From contig OX246746.1 of the NCBI GenBank assembly GCA_945910005.1, positions 39,132,579-39,196,578 of the forward strand: a DNA stretch of 64,000 nucleotides, given 5' to 3'. Under the pieces are notes generated by a model that did not search any database, was not told the origin of the DNA, and worked only from the letters and a program-made list of their open reading frames with translations. Below, in pieces: positions 11,038-25,103 of this stretch. The stretch's first letter is position 1, and each line of letters opens with the position of its first letter. The position numbers and the translations under genes are program-made. Origin of the DNA: Isoperla grammatica (taxonomy: Eukaryota; Arthropoda; Insecta; Plecoptera; Perlodidae).

Positions 11038-14000
11038 GCGCTAAGTCAGTGACATGAGAGCAACTACATGCAACATATGAAGACAACGCATGTTTCCTCG
11101 CATGTGAAGGTGACTGTACTTGATAAAACCCGCGCTAAGTCAGTGACATGAGAGCAACTACATGCAACATATGAAGACAACGCATGTTTCCTCGCTTGTG
11201 AAGGTGACTGTACTTGATAAACCCTGCGCTAAGTCAGTGACATGAGAGCAACTACATGCAACATATGAAGACAACGCATGTTTCCTCGCTTGTGACGGTG
11301 ACTGTACGTGATAAACCCTGCGCTAAATCAGTGACATAAGAGCAACTACATGCAACATATTAGGACAACGCATGTTTCCTCGCTTGTGACGGTGACTGTA
11401 CTTGATAAACCCTGCGCTTAGTCAGTGACATGAGAGCAACTACATGCAACATATTAGGACAACGCATGTTTCCTCGCTTGTGAAGGTGAGTGTACTTGAT
11501 ATGTCCTGCGCTAAGTCAGTGACATGAGAGCAACTTTATGCAACATATGAAGACAACGCATGTTTCGTCGCTTGTGACGGTGACTGTACGTGATAAACCC
11601 TGCGCTAAGTCAGTGACATGAAAGCAACTACATGCAACATATGAAGACAACGCATGTGTCCGAGCTTGTGAAGGTGACTGTACTTGATAAACCCTGCGCT
11701 AAGTCAGTGACATCAGAGCAACTACATGCAACATATGAAGACAACGCATGTTTCCTCGCTTGTGACGGTGACTGTACGTGATAAACCCTGCGCTAAGTCA
11801 GTGACATGAGAGCAACTACATGCAACATATTAGGACAACGCATGTTTTCTCGCTTGTGACGGTGACTGTACTTGATAAACCCTGCGCTAAGTCAGTGTTA
11901 TGAGAGCAACTACATGCAACATATGAAGACAACGCATGTTTCCTCGCTTGTGAAGGTGACTGTACTTGATAAACCCTGCGCTAAGTCAGTGACATGAAAG
12001 CCACTACATGCAAAATATGAAGACAACGCATGTTTCCTCGCTTGTGACGGTGACTGTTCTTGATAAACCCTGCGCTTAGTCAGTGACATGAGAGCAACTA
12101 CATGCAACATATGAAGACAACGCATGTTTCCTCGCTTGTGACGGTGACTGTACTTGATAAACCCTGCGCTAAGTCAGTGACATGAGAGCCACTACATGCA
12201 ACATATGAAGACAACGCATGTTTCCTCGCTTGTGAAGGTGACTGTACTTGATAAACCCTGCGCTAAGTCAGTGACATGAGAGCAACTTCATGCAACATAT
12301 GAAGACAACGCATGTTTTCTCGCTTGTGACGGTGACTGTACGTGATAAACCCTGCGCTAAGTCAGTGACATGAGAGCAACTACATGCAACATATTAGGAC
12401 AACGCATGTTTCCTCGCTTGTGACGGTGACTGTACTTACTAAACCCTGCGCTAAGTCAGTGACATGAGAGCAACTACATGCAACATATGAAGACAACGCA
12501 TGTTTCCTCGCTTGTGAAGGTGACTGTACTTGATAAACCCTGCGCTAAGTCAGTGACATGACAGCCACTACATGCAAAATATGAAGACAACGCATGTTTC
12601 CTCGCTTGTGACGGTGACTGTACTTGATAAACCCTGCGCTAAGTCAGTGACATGAGAGCAACTACATGCAACATATGAAGACAACGCATGTTTCTTTGCT
12701 TGTGACGGTGACTGTACTTGATAAACCCTGCGCTAAGTCAGTGACATGAGAGCAACTACATGCAACATATGAAGACAACGCATGTTTCCGTTCTTGTGAT
12801 GGTGACTGTACGTGAAAAACCCTGCGCTAAGTCAGTGACATGAGAGCAACTACATGCAACCTATGAAGACAACGCATGTTTCCTCGCTTGTGAAGGTGAC
12901 TGTACGTGATTAACCCTGCGCTAAGTCAGTGACATGTAAGCAACTACATGCAACATATGACGAAAGCGCATGTTTCCTCGCTTGTGAAGGTGACTGTACT
13001 TGATAAACCCTGCGCTAAGTCAGTGACATGAGAGCAACTACATGCAACATATGAAGACAACGCATGTTTCCTCGCTTGTGACGGTGACTGTACTTGATAA
13101 ACGCTGCGCTAAGTCAGTGACATGAGAGCAACTACATGCAACATATGAAGACAACGCATGTTTCCTCGCTTGTGAAGGTGACTGTACTTGATAAACCCTG
13201 CGCTAAGTCAGTGACATGAGAGCAACTACATGCAACATATATGGACAACGCTTGTTTCCTCACTTGTGACGGTGACTGTACTTGATAAACCCTGCGCTTA
13301 GTCAAAGACATGAGAGCAACTACATGCAACATATGAAGACAACGCATGTTTCCTCGCTTGTGACGGTGACTGTACTTGATAAACCCTGCGTTTAGTCAGT
13401 GACATCAGAGCAACTACATGCAACATATAAAGACAACGCATGTTTTCTCGCTTGTGACGGTGACTGTAGTTGATAAACCCTGCGCTAAGTCAGTGACATG
13501 AGAGCAACTACATGCAACATATGAAGACAACGCATGTTTTCTCTCTTGTGATGGTGACTGTACGTGATAAACCCTGCGCTAAGTCAGTGACATGAGAGCA
13601 CTTACATGCAACATATGAAGACAACGAATGTTTCCTCGCTTGTAACGGTGACTGTACTTGATAAACCCTGCGCTTAGTCAGTGACATGAGAGCAACTTCA
13701 TGCAACATATGAAGACAACGCATTTTTCCTCGCTTGTGACGGTGACTGTACTTGATAAACCCTGCGCTAAGTCAGTGACATGAGAGCAACTACAACAACC
13801 TATGAAGACAACGCATGTTTCCTCGCTTGTGAAGGTGACTGTACGTGATAAACCCTGCGCTAAGTCAGTGACATGAAAGCAACTACATGCAACATATGAA
13901 GACAGCGCATGTTTCCTCGCTTTTAAAGGTGACTGTACTTGATAAACCCTGCGCTAAGTCAGTGAGATGAGAGCAACTACATGCAACATATGAAGACAAC

Positions 14001-14702
14001 GCATGTTTCCTCGCATGTGAAGGTGACTGTACGTGATAAACCCTGCGCTTAATCAGTGACATAAGAGCAACTACATGCAACATATTAGGACAACGCATGT
14101 TTCCTCGCTTGTGACGGTGACTGTACTTGATAAACCCTGCGCTAAGTCAGTGACATGAGAGCAACTACATGCAACATATTAGGACAACGCATGTTTCCTC
14201 ACTTGTGAAGGTGAGTGTACTTGATATGTCCTGCGCTAAGTCAGTGACATGAGAGCAACTTTATGCAACATATGAAGACAACGCATGTTTCGTCGCTTGT
14301 GACGGTGACTGTACGTGATAAACCCTGCGCTAAGTCAGTGACATGAAAGCAACTACATGCAACATATGAAGACAACGCATGTTTCCGTGCTTGTGAAGGT
14401 GACTGTACTTGATAAACCCTGCGCTAAGTCAGTGACATGAGAGCAACTACATGCAACATATGAAGACAACGCATGTTTCCTCGCTTGTCACGGTGACTGT
14501 ACGTGATAAACCCTGCGCTAAGTCAGTCACATGAGAGCAACTACATGCAACATATTAGGACAACGCATGTTTCGTCGCTTGTGACGGTGACTGTACTTGA
14601 TAAACCCTGCGCTAAGTCAGTGACATGAGAGCAACTACATGCAACATATGAAGACAACGCATGTTTCCTCGCTTGTGAAGGTGACTGTACTTGATAAACC
14701 CT

Positions 14703-14793
14703 GCGCTAAGTCAGTGACATGAAAGCCACTACATGCAAAATAAGACAACGCATGTTTCCTCGCTTGTGATTGTGACTGTACGTGATAAACCCT
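14703..14793. repeat. Fused 91-bp monomer at a two-monomer deletion (copy B)
   Basis: The left part has the 3-nt loss (GCAAAATAAGAC) seen at 36743, 40028, 51816 and 61346, but the right part reads GTGATTGTGAC, which in those other places comes two monomers later. It is the intermediate step between the full arrangement and the fused monomer at 1222. Confidence 0.75.
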
Positions 14794-17700
14794 GCGCTAA
14801 GTCAGTGACATGAGAGCAACTACATGCAACATATAAAGACAACGAATGTTTCCTCGCTTGTTACGGTGACTGTACTTGATAAACCCTGCGCTAAGTCAGT
14901 GACATGAGAGCAACTACATGCAACATATGAAGACAACGCATGTTTCCTCGCTTGTGACGGTTTCATTACTTGATAAACCCTGCGCTAAGTCAGTAAAATG
15001 AGAGCAACTACATGCAACCTATGAAGACAACGCATGTTTCCTCGCTTGTGAAGGTGACTGTACGTGATAAACCCTGCGCTAAGTCAGTGACATGAAAGCA
15101 ACTACATGCAACATATGACGACAGCGCATGTTTCCTCGCTTGTGAAGGTGACTGTACTTAAAAAACCCTGCGCCAAGTCAGTGACATGAGAGAGACTACA
15201 TGCAACATATGAAGACAACGCGTGTTTTCTCGCTTGTGATGGTGACTGTACTTGATAAACCCTGCGCTAAGTCAGTGACATGAGAGCAACTACATGCAAC
15301 ATATGAAGACAACGCATGTTTCCTCGCTTGTGAAGGTGACTGTACTTGATAAACCCTGCGCTAAGTCAGTGACATGAGAACAACTACATGCAACATATGA
15401 AGACAACGCATGTTTCCTCGCTTGTGACGGTGACTGTACGTGATAAACCCTGCGCTAAGTCAATGACATGAGAGAAACTACATGCAACATATTAGGACAA
15501 CGCATGTTTCCTCGCTTGTGACGGTGACTGTACTTGATAAACCCTGCGCTAAGTCAGTGACATGAGAGCAACTACATGCAACATATGAAGACAACGCATG
15601 TTTCCTCGCTTGTGACGGTGACTGTACTTGATAAACCCTGCGCTAAGTCAGTGACCTGAGAGCAACTTAATGCAGCATATGAAGACAACGCATGTTTCCT
15701 CGCTTGTGAAGGTGACTGTACTTGATAAACCCCGCGCAGAGTCAGTGACATGAGAGCAACTACATTCAACATATGAAGACAACGCATGTTTCCTCGCTTG
15801 TGAAGGTGACTGTACTTGATAAACCCTGCGCTTAGTCAGTGACATGAGAGCAACTTCATGCAACATATGAAGACAACGCATGTTTTCTCGCTTGTCACGG
15901 TGACTGTACGTGATAAACCCTGCGCTAAGTCAGTGACATGAGAGCAACTACATGCAACATATTAGGACAACGCATGTTTCCTCGCTTGTGACGGTAACTG
16001 TACTTGATAAACCCTTTGCTAAGTCAGTGACATGAGAGCAATTACATGCAACATATGAAGACAACGCATGTTTCCTCCCTTGTGAAGGTGACTGTACTTG
16101 TTAAACCCTGCGCTAAGTCAGTGACATGACAGCCACTACATGCAACATATGAAAGCAACGCATGTTTCCTCGCTTGTGACGGTGACTGTACTTGATAAAC
16201 CCTGCGCTAAGTCAGTGACATGAGAGCAACTACATGCAACCTATGAAGACAACGCATGTTTCCTCGCTTGTGAAGGTGACTGTACGTGATAAACCCTGCG
16301 CTAAGTCAAAGACATGAAAGCAACTACATGCAACATATGAAGACAGCGCATGTTTCCTCGCTTGTGAAGGTGACTGTACTTGATAAACCCTGCGCTAAGT
16401 CAGTGACATGAGAGCAACTACATGCAACATATGAAGACAACGCATGTTTCCTCGCTTGTGACGGTGACTGTACTTGATAAACCCTGCGCTAAGTCAGTGA
16501 CATGAGAGCAACTACATGCAACATATAAAGACAACGCATGTTTCCTCGCTTGTGAAGGTGACTGTACTTGATAAACCCCGCGCTAAGTCAATGACATGAG
16601 AGCAACTTCATGCAACATACTAGGACAACGCATGTTTCCTCGCTTGTGAAGGTGAGTGTACTTGATATGTCCTGCGCTAAGTCAGTGACATGAGAGCAAC
16701 TTTATGCAACATATGAAGACAACGCATGTTTCGTCGCTTGTGACGGTGACTGTACGTGATAAACCCTGCGCTAAGTCAGTGACATGAAAGCAACTACATG
16801 CAGCATATGAAGACAACGCATGTATCCGAGCTTGTGAAGGTGACTGTACTTGATAAACCCTGCGCTAAGTCAGTGACATGAGAGCAACTACATGCAACAT
16901 ATGAAGACAACGCATGTTTCCGAGCTTGTGAAGGTGACTGTACTTGATAAACCCTGCGCTAAGTCAGTGACATGAGAGCAACTACATGCAACATATGAAG
17001 ACAACGCATGTGTCCTCGCTTGTGACGGTGACTGTACGTGATAAACCCTGCGCTAAGTCAGTGACATGAAAGCAACTACATGCAACATATGAAGACAACG
17101 CATGTTTCCTCGCTTGTTACGGTGACTGTACGTGATAAACCCTGCGCTAAGTCAGTGACATGAGAGCAACTTCATGCAACATATTAGGACAACGAATGTT
17201 TCCTCGCTTGTGACGGTGACTGTACTTGATAAACCCTGCGCTAAGTCAGTGACATGAGAGCAACTACATGCAACATATGAAGACAACGCATGTTTCCTCG
17301 CTTGTGAAGGTGACTGTACTTGATAAACCCTGCGCTTAGTCAGTGACATGAAAGCCACTACATGCAAAATATGAAGACAACGCATGTTTCCTCGCTTGTG
17401 ACGGTGACTGTCCTTGATAAACCCTGCGCTAAGTCAGTGACATGAGAGCAACTACATGCAACATATGAAGACAACGCATGTTTCCTCGCTTGTGACGGTG
17501 ACTGTACTTGATAAACCCTGCGCTAAGTCAGTGACATGAGAGCCACTACATGCAACATATGAAGACAACGCATGTTTCCTCGCTTGTGATTGTGACTGTA
17601 CGTGATAAACCCTGCGCTAAGTCAGTGACATGAGAGCAACTACATGCAACATATGAAGACAACGAATGTTTCCTCGCTTGTCACGGTGACTGTACTTGAT

Positions 17701-18459
17701 AAACCCTGCGCTAAGTCAGTGACATGAGAGCAACTACATGCAACATATGAAGACAACGCATGTTTCCTCGCTTGTGACGTTGACTGTACTTAATAAACCC
17801 TGCGCTAAGTCAGTGACATGAGAGCAACTACATGCAACCTATGAAGACAACGCATGTTTCCTCGCTTGTGAAGGTGACTGTACGTGATAAACCCTGCGCT
17901 AAGTCAGTGACATGAAAGCAACTACATGCAACATATGACAACAGCGCATGTTTCCTCGCTTGTGAAAAAGACTGTACTTGATAAACCCTGCGCTAAGTCA
18001 GTGACATGAGAGCAACTACATGCAACATATGAAGACAACGCATGTTTCCTCGCTTGTGACGGTGACTGTACTTGATAAACCATTCGCTAAGTCAGTGACA
18101 TGAGAGCAACTACATGCAACATATGAAGACAACGCATGTTTCCTCGCTTGTGAAGGTGACTGTACTTGATAAACCCTGCGCTAAGTCAGTGACATGAGAG
18201 CAACTACATGCAACATATATAGACAACGCATGTTTCCTCACTTGTGACGGTGACTGTACTTGATAAACCCTGCGCTAAGTCAGTGACATGAGAGCAACTA
18301 CATGCAACATATGAAGACAACGCATGTTTCCTCGCTTGTGACGGTGACTGTACGTGATAAACCCTGCGCTAAGTCAGTGACATGAAAGCAACTACATGCA
18401 ACATATAAAGACAACGCATGTTTCCTCGCTTGTGAAGGTGACTGTACGTGATAAACCCT

Positions 18460-18574
18460 GCGCTAGGTCAGTGACATGAAAGCAACTACATGCAACATAT
18501 GAATGATGATGATTAATGGGGCTTAACGTCGCATGTTTCCTCGCTTTTAAAGGTGACTGTACTTGATAAACCCT
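18460..18574 (+). repeat. 115-bp marker monomer, copy 3
   Basis: Same insertion, CTAGGTC and CGCTTTTAAAGG. It is the counterpart of copy 1 at an offset of 13,384 bp, within left super-repeat copy B. Confidence 0.97.
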
Positions 18575-21500
18575 GCGCTAAGTCAGTGACATGAGAGCAA
18601 CTACATGCAACATATGAAGACAACGCATGTTTCCTCGCATGTGAAGGTGACTGTACTTGATAAAACCCGCGCTAAGTCAGTGACATGAGAGCAACTACAT
18701 GCAACATATGAAGACAACGCATGTTTCCTCGCTTGTGAAGGTGACTGTACTTGATAAACCCTGCGCTAAGTCAGTGACATGAGAGCAACTACATGCAACA
18801 TATGAAGACAACGCATGTTTCCTCGCTTGTGACGGTGACTGTACGTGATAAACCCTGCGCTAAATCAGTGACATAAGAGCAACTACATGCAACATATTAG
18901 GACAACGCATGTTTCCTCGCTTGTGACGGTGACTGTACTTGATAAACCCTGCGCTAAGTCAGTGACATGAGAGCAACTACATGCAACATATTAGGACAAC
19001 GCATGTTTCCTCGCTTGTGAAGGTGAGTGTACTTGATATGTCCTGCGCTAAGTCAGTGACATGAGAGCAACTTTATGCAACATATGAAGACAACGCATGT
19101 TTCGTCGCTTGTGACGGTGACTGTACGTGATAAACCCTGCGCTAAGTCAGTGACATGAAAGCAACTACATGCAACATATGAAGACAACGCATGTTTCCGA
19201 GCTTGTGAAGGTGACTGTACTTGATAAACCCTGCGCTAAGTCAGTGACATCAGAGCAACTACATGCAACATATGAAGACAACGCATGTTTCCTCGCTTGT
19301 GACGGTGACTGTACGTGATAAACCCTGCGGTAAGTCAGTGACATGAGAGCAACTACATGCAACATATTAGGACAACGCATGTTTTCTCGCTTGTGACGGT
19401 GACTGTACTTGAAAAAACCCTGCGCTAAGTCAGTGTTATGAGAGCAACTACATGCAACATATGAAGACAACGCATGTTTCCTCGCTTGTGAAGGTGACTG
19501 TACTTGATAAACCCTGCGCTAAGTCAGTGACATGAAAGCCACTACATGCAAAATATGAAGACAACGCATGTTTCCTCGCATGTGACGGTGACTGTTCTTG
19601 ATAAACCCTGCGCTTAGTCAGTGACATGAGAGCAACTACATGCAACATATGAAGACAACGCATGTTTCCTCGCTTGTGACGGTGACTGTACTTGATAAAC
19701 CCTGCGCTAAGTCAGTGACATGAGAGCCACTACATGCAACATATGAAGACAACGCATGTTTCCTCGCTTGTGATTGTGACTGTACGTGATAAACCCTGCG
19801 CTAAGTCAGTGACATGAGAGCAACTACATGCAACATATGAAGACAACGCATGTTTCCTCGCTTGTGACGGTGACTTTACTTGATCAACCCTGCGCTAAGT
19901 CAGTGACATGAGAGCAACTACATGCAACCTATGAAGACAACGCATGTTTCCTCGCTTGTGAAGGTGACTGTACGTGATAAACCCTGCGCTAAGTCAGTGA
20001 CATGAAAGCAACTACATGCAACATATGACGACAGCGCATGTTTCCTCGCTTGTGAAGATGACTGTACTTGATAAACCCTGCGCTAAGTCAGTGACATGAG
20101 AGCAACTACATGCAACATATGAAGACAACGCATGTTTCCTCGCTTGTGACGGTGACTGTACTTGATAAACCCTGCGCTAAGTCAGTGACATGAGAGCAAC
20201 TACATGCAACATATGAAGACAACGCATGTTTCCTCGCTTGTGAAGGTGACTGTACTTGATAAACCCTGCGCTAAGTCAGTGACATGAGAGCAACTACATG
20301 CAATATATATAGACAACGCATGTTTCCTCACTTGTGACGGTGACTGTTTTTGATAAACCCTGCGCTAAGTCAGTGACATGAGAGCAACTACATGCAACAT
20401 ATGAAGACAACGCATGTTTCCTCGCTTGTGACGGTGACTGTACGTGATAAACCCTGCACAAGGTTAGTGACATGAAAGCAACTACATGCAACATATAAAG
20501 ACAACACATGTTTCCGAGCTTGTGAAGGTGACTGTACTTGATAAACCCTGCGCTAAGTCAGTGACATGAGAGCAACTACATGCAACATATGAAGACAACG
20601 CATGTTTCCTTGCTTGTGACGGTGACTGTACTTGATAAACCCTGCGCTAAGTCAGTGACATGAGAGCAACTACATGCAACATATGAAGACAACGCATGTT
20701 TCCGAGCTTGTGAAGGTGACTGTACTTGATAAACCCTGCGCTAAGTCAGTGACATGAGAGCAACTACATGCAACATATGAAGACAACGCATGTGTCCTCG
20801 CTTGTGACGGTGACTGTACGTGATAAACCCTGCGCTAAGTCAGTGACATGAAAGCAACTACATGCAACATATGAAGACAACGCATGTTTCCTCGTTTGTT
20901 ACGGTGACTGTACGTGATAAACCCTGCGCTAAGTCAGTGACATGAGAGCAACTTCATGCAACATATTAGGACAACGAATGTTTCCTCGCTTGTGACGGTG
21001 ACTGTACTTGATAAACCCTGCGCTAAGTCAGTGACATGAGAGCAACTACATGCAACATATGAAGACAACGCATGTTTCCTCGCTTGTGAAGGTGACTGTA
21101 CTTGATAAACCCTGCGCTTAGTCAGTGACATGAAAGCCACTACATGCAAAATATGAAGACAACGCATGTTTCCTCGCTTGTGACGGTGACTGTCCTTGAT
21201 AAACCCTGCGCTAAGTCAGTGACATGAGAGCAACTACATGCAACATATGAAGACAACGCATGTTTCCTCGCTTGTGACGGTGACTGTACTTGATAAACCC
21301 TGCGCTAAGTCAGTGACATGAGAGCCACTACATGCAACATATGAAGACAACGCATGTTTCCTCGCTTGTGATTGTGACTGTACGTGATAAACCCTGCGCT
21401 AAGTCAGTGACATGAGAGCAACTACATGCAACATATGAAGACAACGAATGTTTCCTCGCTTGTCACGGTGACTGTACTTGATAAACCCTGCGCTAAGTCA

Positions 21501-22241
21501 GTGACATGAGAGCAACTACATGCAACATATGAAGACAACGCATGTTTCCTCGCTTGTGACGTTGACTGTACTTAATAAACCCTGCGCTAAGTCAGTGACA
21601 TGAGAGCAACTACATGCAACCTATGAAGACAACGCATGTTTCCTCGCTTGTGAAGGTGACTGTACGTGATAAACCCTGCGCTAAGTCAGTGACATGAAAG
21701 CAACTACATGCAACATATGACAACAGCGCATGTTTCCTCGCTTGTGAAAAAGACTGTACTTGATAAACCCTGCGCTAAGTCAGTGACATGAGAGCAACTA
21801 CATGCAACATATGAAGACAACGCATGTTTCCTCGCTTGTGACGGTGACTGTACTTGATAAACCATGCGCTAAGTCAGTGACATGAGAGCAACTACATGCA
21901 ACATATGAAGACAACGCATGTTTCCTCGCTTGTGAAGGTGACTGTACTTGATAAACCCTGCGCTAAGTCAGTGACATGAGAGCAACTACATGCAACATAT
22001 ATAGACAACGCATGTTTCCTCACTTGTGACGGTGACTGTACTTGATAAACCCTGCGCTAAGTCAGTGACATGAGAGCAACTACATGCAACATATGAAGAC
22101 AACGCATGTTTCCTCGCTTGTGACGGTGACTGTACGTGATAAACCCTGCGCTAAGTCAGTGACATGAAAGCAACTACATGCAACATATAAAGACAACGCA
22201 TGTTTCCTCGCTTGTGAAGGTGACTGTACGTGATAAACCCT
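18460..22241. repeat. 40-monomer HOR unit (3,782 bp)
   Basis: Length is 40x94 + 21 + 1. The extra base lies near 19412 (TTGAAAAAACCC in place of TTGATAAACCC) and is the only single-base gain in the window. This is the longest of the three related HOR forms. Compared with the 35-mer it has five more monomers between the block around 20090 and the block around 20580, including one with TGCAATATATATAGAC. Confidence 0.9.
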
Positions 22242-22356
22242 GCGCTAGGTCAGTGACATGAAAGCAACTACATGCAACATATGAATGATGATGATTAATG
22301 GGGCTTAACGTCGCATGTTTCCTCGCTTTTAAAGGTGACTGTACTTGATAAACCCT
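22242..22356 (+). repeat. 115-bp marker monomer, copy 4
   Basis: Same insertion and linked variants. It opens the first 29-mer. Confidence 0.97.
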
Positions 22357-24988
22357 GCGCTAAGTCAGTGACATGAGAGCAACTACATGCAACATATGAA
22401 GACAACGCATGTTTCCTCGCATGTGAAGGTGACTGTACTTGATAAAACCCGCGCTAAGTCAGTGACATGAGAGCAACTACATGCAACATATGAAGACAAC
22501 GCATGTTTCCTCGCTTGTGAAGGTGACTGTACTTGATAAACCCTGCGCTAAGTCAGTGACATGAGAGCAACTACATGCAACATATGAAGACAACGCATGT
22601 TTCCTCGCTTGTGACGGTGACTGTACGTGATAAACCCTGCGCTAAATCAGTGACATAAGAGCAACTACATGCAACATATTAGGACAACGCATGTTTCCTC
22701 GCTTGTGACGGTGACTGTACTTGATAAACCCTGCGCTAAGTCAGTGACATGAGAGCAACTACATGCAACATATTAGGACAACGCATGTTTCCTCGCTTGT
22801 GAAGGTGAGTGTACTTGATATGTCCTGCGCTAAGTCAGTGACATGAGAGCAACTTTATGCAACATATGAAGACAACGCATGTTTCGTCGCTTGTGACGGT
22901 GACTGTACGTGATAAACCCTGCGCTAAGTCAGTGACATGAAAGCAACTACATGCAACATATGAAGACAACGCATGTTTCCGAGCTTGTGAAGGTGACTGT
23001 ACTTGATAAACCCTGCGCTAAGTCAGTGACATCAGAGCAACTACATGCAACATATGAAGACAACGCATGTTTCCTCGCTTGTGACGGTGACTGTACGTGA
23101 TAAACCCTGCGGTAAGTCAGTGACATGAGAGCAACTACATGCAACATATTAGGACAACGCATGTTTTCTCGCTTGTGACGGTGACTGTACTTGATAAACC
23201 CTGCGCTAAGTCAGTGTTATGAGAGCAACTACATGCAACATATGAAGACAACGCATGTTTCCTCGCTTGTGAAGGTGACTGTACTTGATAAACCCTGCGC
23301 TAAGTCAGTGACATGAAAGCCACTACATGCAAAATATGAAGACAACGCATGTTTCCTCGCTTGTGACGGTGACTGTTCTTGATAAACCCTGCGCTTAGTC
23401 AGTGACATGAGAGCAACTACATGCAACATATGAAGACAACGCATGTTTCCTCGCTTGTGACGGTGACTGTACTTGATAAACCCTGCGCTAAGTCAGTGAC
23501 ATGAGAGCCACTACATGCAACATATGAAGACAACGCATGTTTCCTCGCTTGTGATTGTGACTGTACGTGATAAACCCTGCGCTAAGTCAGTGACATGAAA
23601 GCAACTACATGCAACATATGAAGACAACGCATGTTTCCTCGCTTGTTACGGTGACTGTACGTGATAAACCCTGCGCTAAGTCAGTGACATGAGAGCAACT
23701 TCATGCAACATATTAGGACAACGAATGTTTCCTCGCTTGTGACGGTGACTGTACTTGATAAACCCTGCGCTAAGTCAGTGACATGAGAGCAACTACATGC
23801 AACATATGAAGACAACGCATGTTTCCTCGCTTGTGAAGGTGACTGTACTTGATAAACCCTGCGCTTAGTCAGTGACATGAAAGCCACTACATGCAAAATA
23901 TGAAGACAACGCATGTTTCCTCGCTTGTGACGGTGACTGTCCTTGATAAACCCTGCGCTAAGTCAGTGACATGAGAGCAACTACATGCAACATATGAAGA
24001 CAACGCATGTTTCCTCGCTTGTGACGGTGACTGTACTTGATAAACCCTGCGCTAAGTCAGTGACATGAGAGCCACTACATGCAACATATGAAGACAACGC
24101 ATGTTTCCTCGCTTGTGATTGTGACTGTACGTGATAAACCCTGCGCTAAGTCAGTGACATGAGAGCAACTACATGCAACATATGAAGACAACGAATGTTT
24201 CCTCGCTTGTCACGGTGACTGTACTTGATAAACCCTGCGCTAAGTCAGTGACATGAGAGCAACTACATGCAACATATGAAGACAACGCATGTTTCCTCGC
24301 TTGTGACGTTGACTGTACTTAATAAACCCTGCGCTAAGTCAGTGACATGAGAGCAACTACATGCAACCTATGAAGACAACGCATGTTTCCTCGCTTGTGA
24401 AGGTGACTGTACGTGATAAACCCTGCGCTAAGTCAGTGACATGAAAGCAACTACATGCAACATATGACAACAGCGCATGTTTCCTCGCTTGTGAAAAAGA
24501 CTGTACTTGATAAACCCTGCGCTAAGTCAGTGACATGAGAGCAACTACATGCAACATATGAAGACAACGCATGTTTCCTCGCTTGTGACGGTGACTGTAC
24601 TTGATAAACCATGCGCTAAGTCAGTGACATGAGAGCAACTACATGCAACATATGAAGACAACGCATGTTTCCTCGCTTGTGAAGGTGACTGTACTTGATA
24701 AACCCTGCGCTAAGTCAGTGACATGAGAGCAACTACATGCAACATATATAGACAACGCATGTTTCCTCACTTGTGACGGTGACTGTACTTGATAAACCCT
24801 GCGCTAAGTCAGTGACATGAGAGCAACTACATGCAACATATGAAGACAACGCATGTTTCCTCGCTTGTGACGGTGACTGTACGTGATAAACCCTGCGCTA
24901 AGTCAGTGACATGAAAGCAACTACATGCAACATATAAAGACAACGCATGTTTCCTCGCTTGTGAAGGTGACTGTACGTGATAAACCCT
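22242..24988. repeat. 29-monomer HOR unit, copy 1 (2,747 bp)
   Basis: Length is 29x94 + 21. Monomer order after the marker matches the other three 29-mers. The step near 23580, from the GTGATTGTGAC monomer straight to a GAAAGC monomer ending in TTGTTACGG, is the junction that removes eleven monomers relative to the 40-mer. Confidence 0.92.
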
Positions 24989-25103
24989 GCGCTAGGTCAG
25001 TGACATGAAAGCAACTACATGCAACATATGAATGATGATGATTAATGGGGCTTAACGTCGCATGTTTCCTCGCTTTTAAAGGTGACTGTACTTGATAAAC
25101 CCT
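24989..25103 (+). repeat. 115-bp marker monomer, copy 5
   Basis: Same insertion and linked variants. It opens the 35-mer. Confidence 0.97.

Larger units (their letters stand above)
7071..13293. repeat. Left super-repeat, rearranged copy C (66 monomers)
   Basis: Length is 66x94 + 21 - 2. It follows 1974 onward at an offset of 5,097 bp, then about 6,035 bp after the 939-bp duplication, then 5,847 bp after losing two monomers between 10036 and 10923. Near 12220 it leaves that register: the GTGATTGTGAC monomer expected from 6331-6400 is replaced by a GTGAAGGTGAC one resembling 2320-2540. It is a patchwork of blocks also present in A. Confidence 0.8.
10923..18459. repeat. HOR interval, 80 monomers (7,537 bp)
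   Basis: Length is 80x94 + 21 - 4. The left part (to 13293) ends super-repeat copy C. From 13294 the sequence restarts copy B, with the same start variants as position 1. Monomers at about 12450-13290 look like a divergent version of 6100-6950, sharing ACCTATGAAG, then a monomer with TATGACGA, then a TATATGGAC monomer in the same order, but with many private changes. Confidence 0.9.
13294..20455. repeat. Left super-repeat, copy B
   Basis: Starts with the same CTTAGTCAAAGACATG as base 1 and follows copy A in order to about 20455. It retains a 91-bp monomer at 14703-14793 that copy A lacks. From 20456 it continues with CACAAGGTTAG and leads into the 40-mer/29-mer block, whereas A at the matching point turns into copy C. 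Confidence 0.87.
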
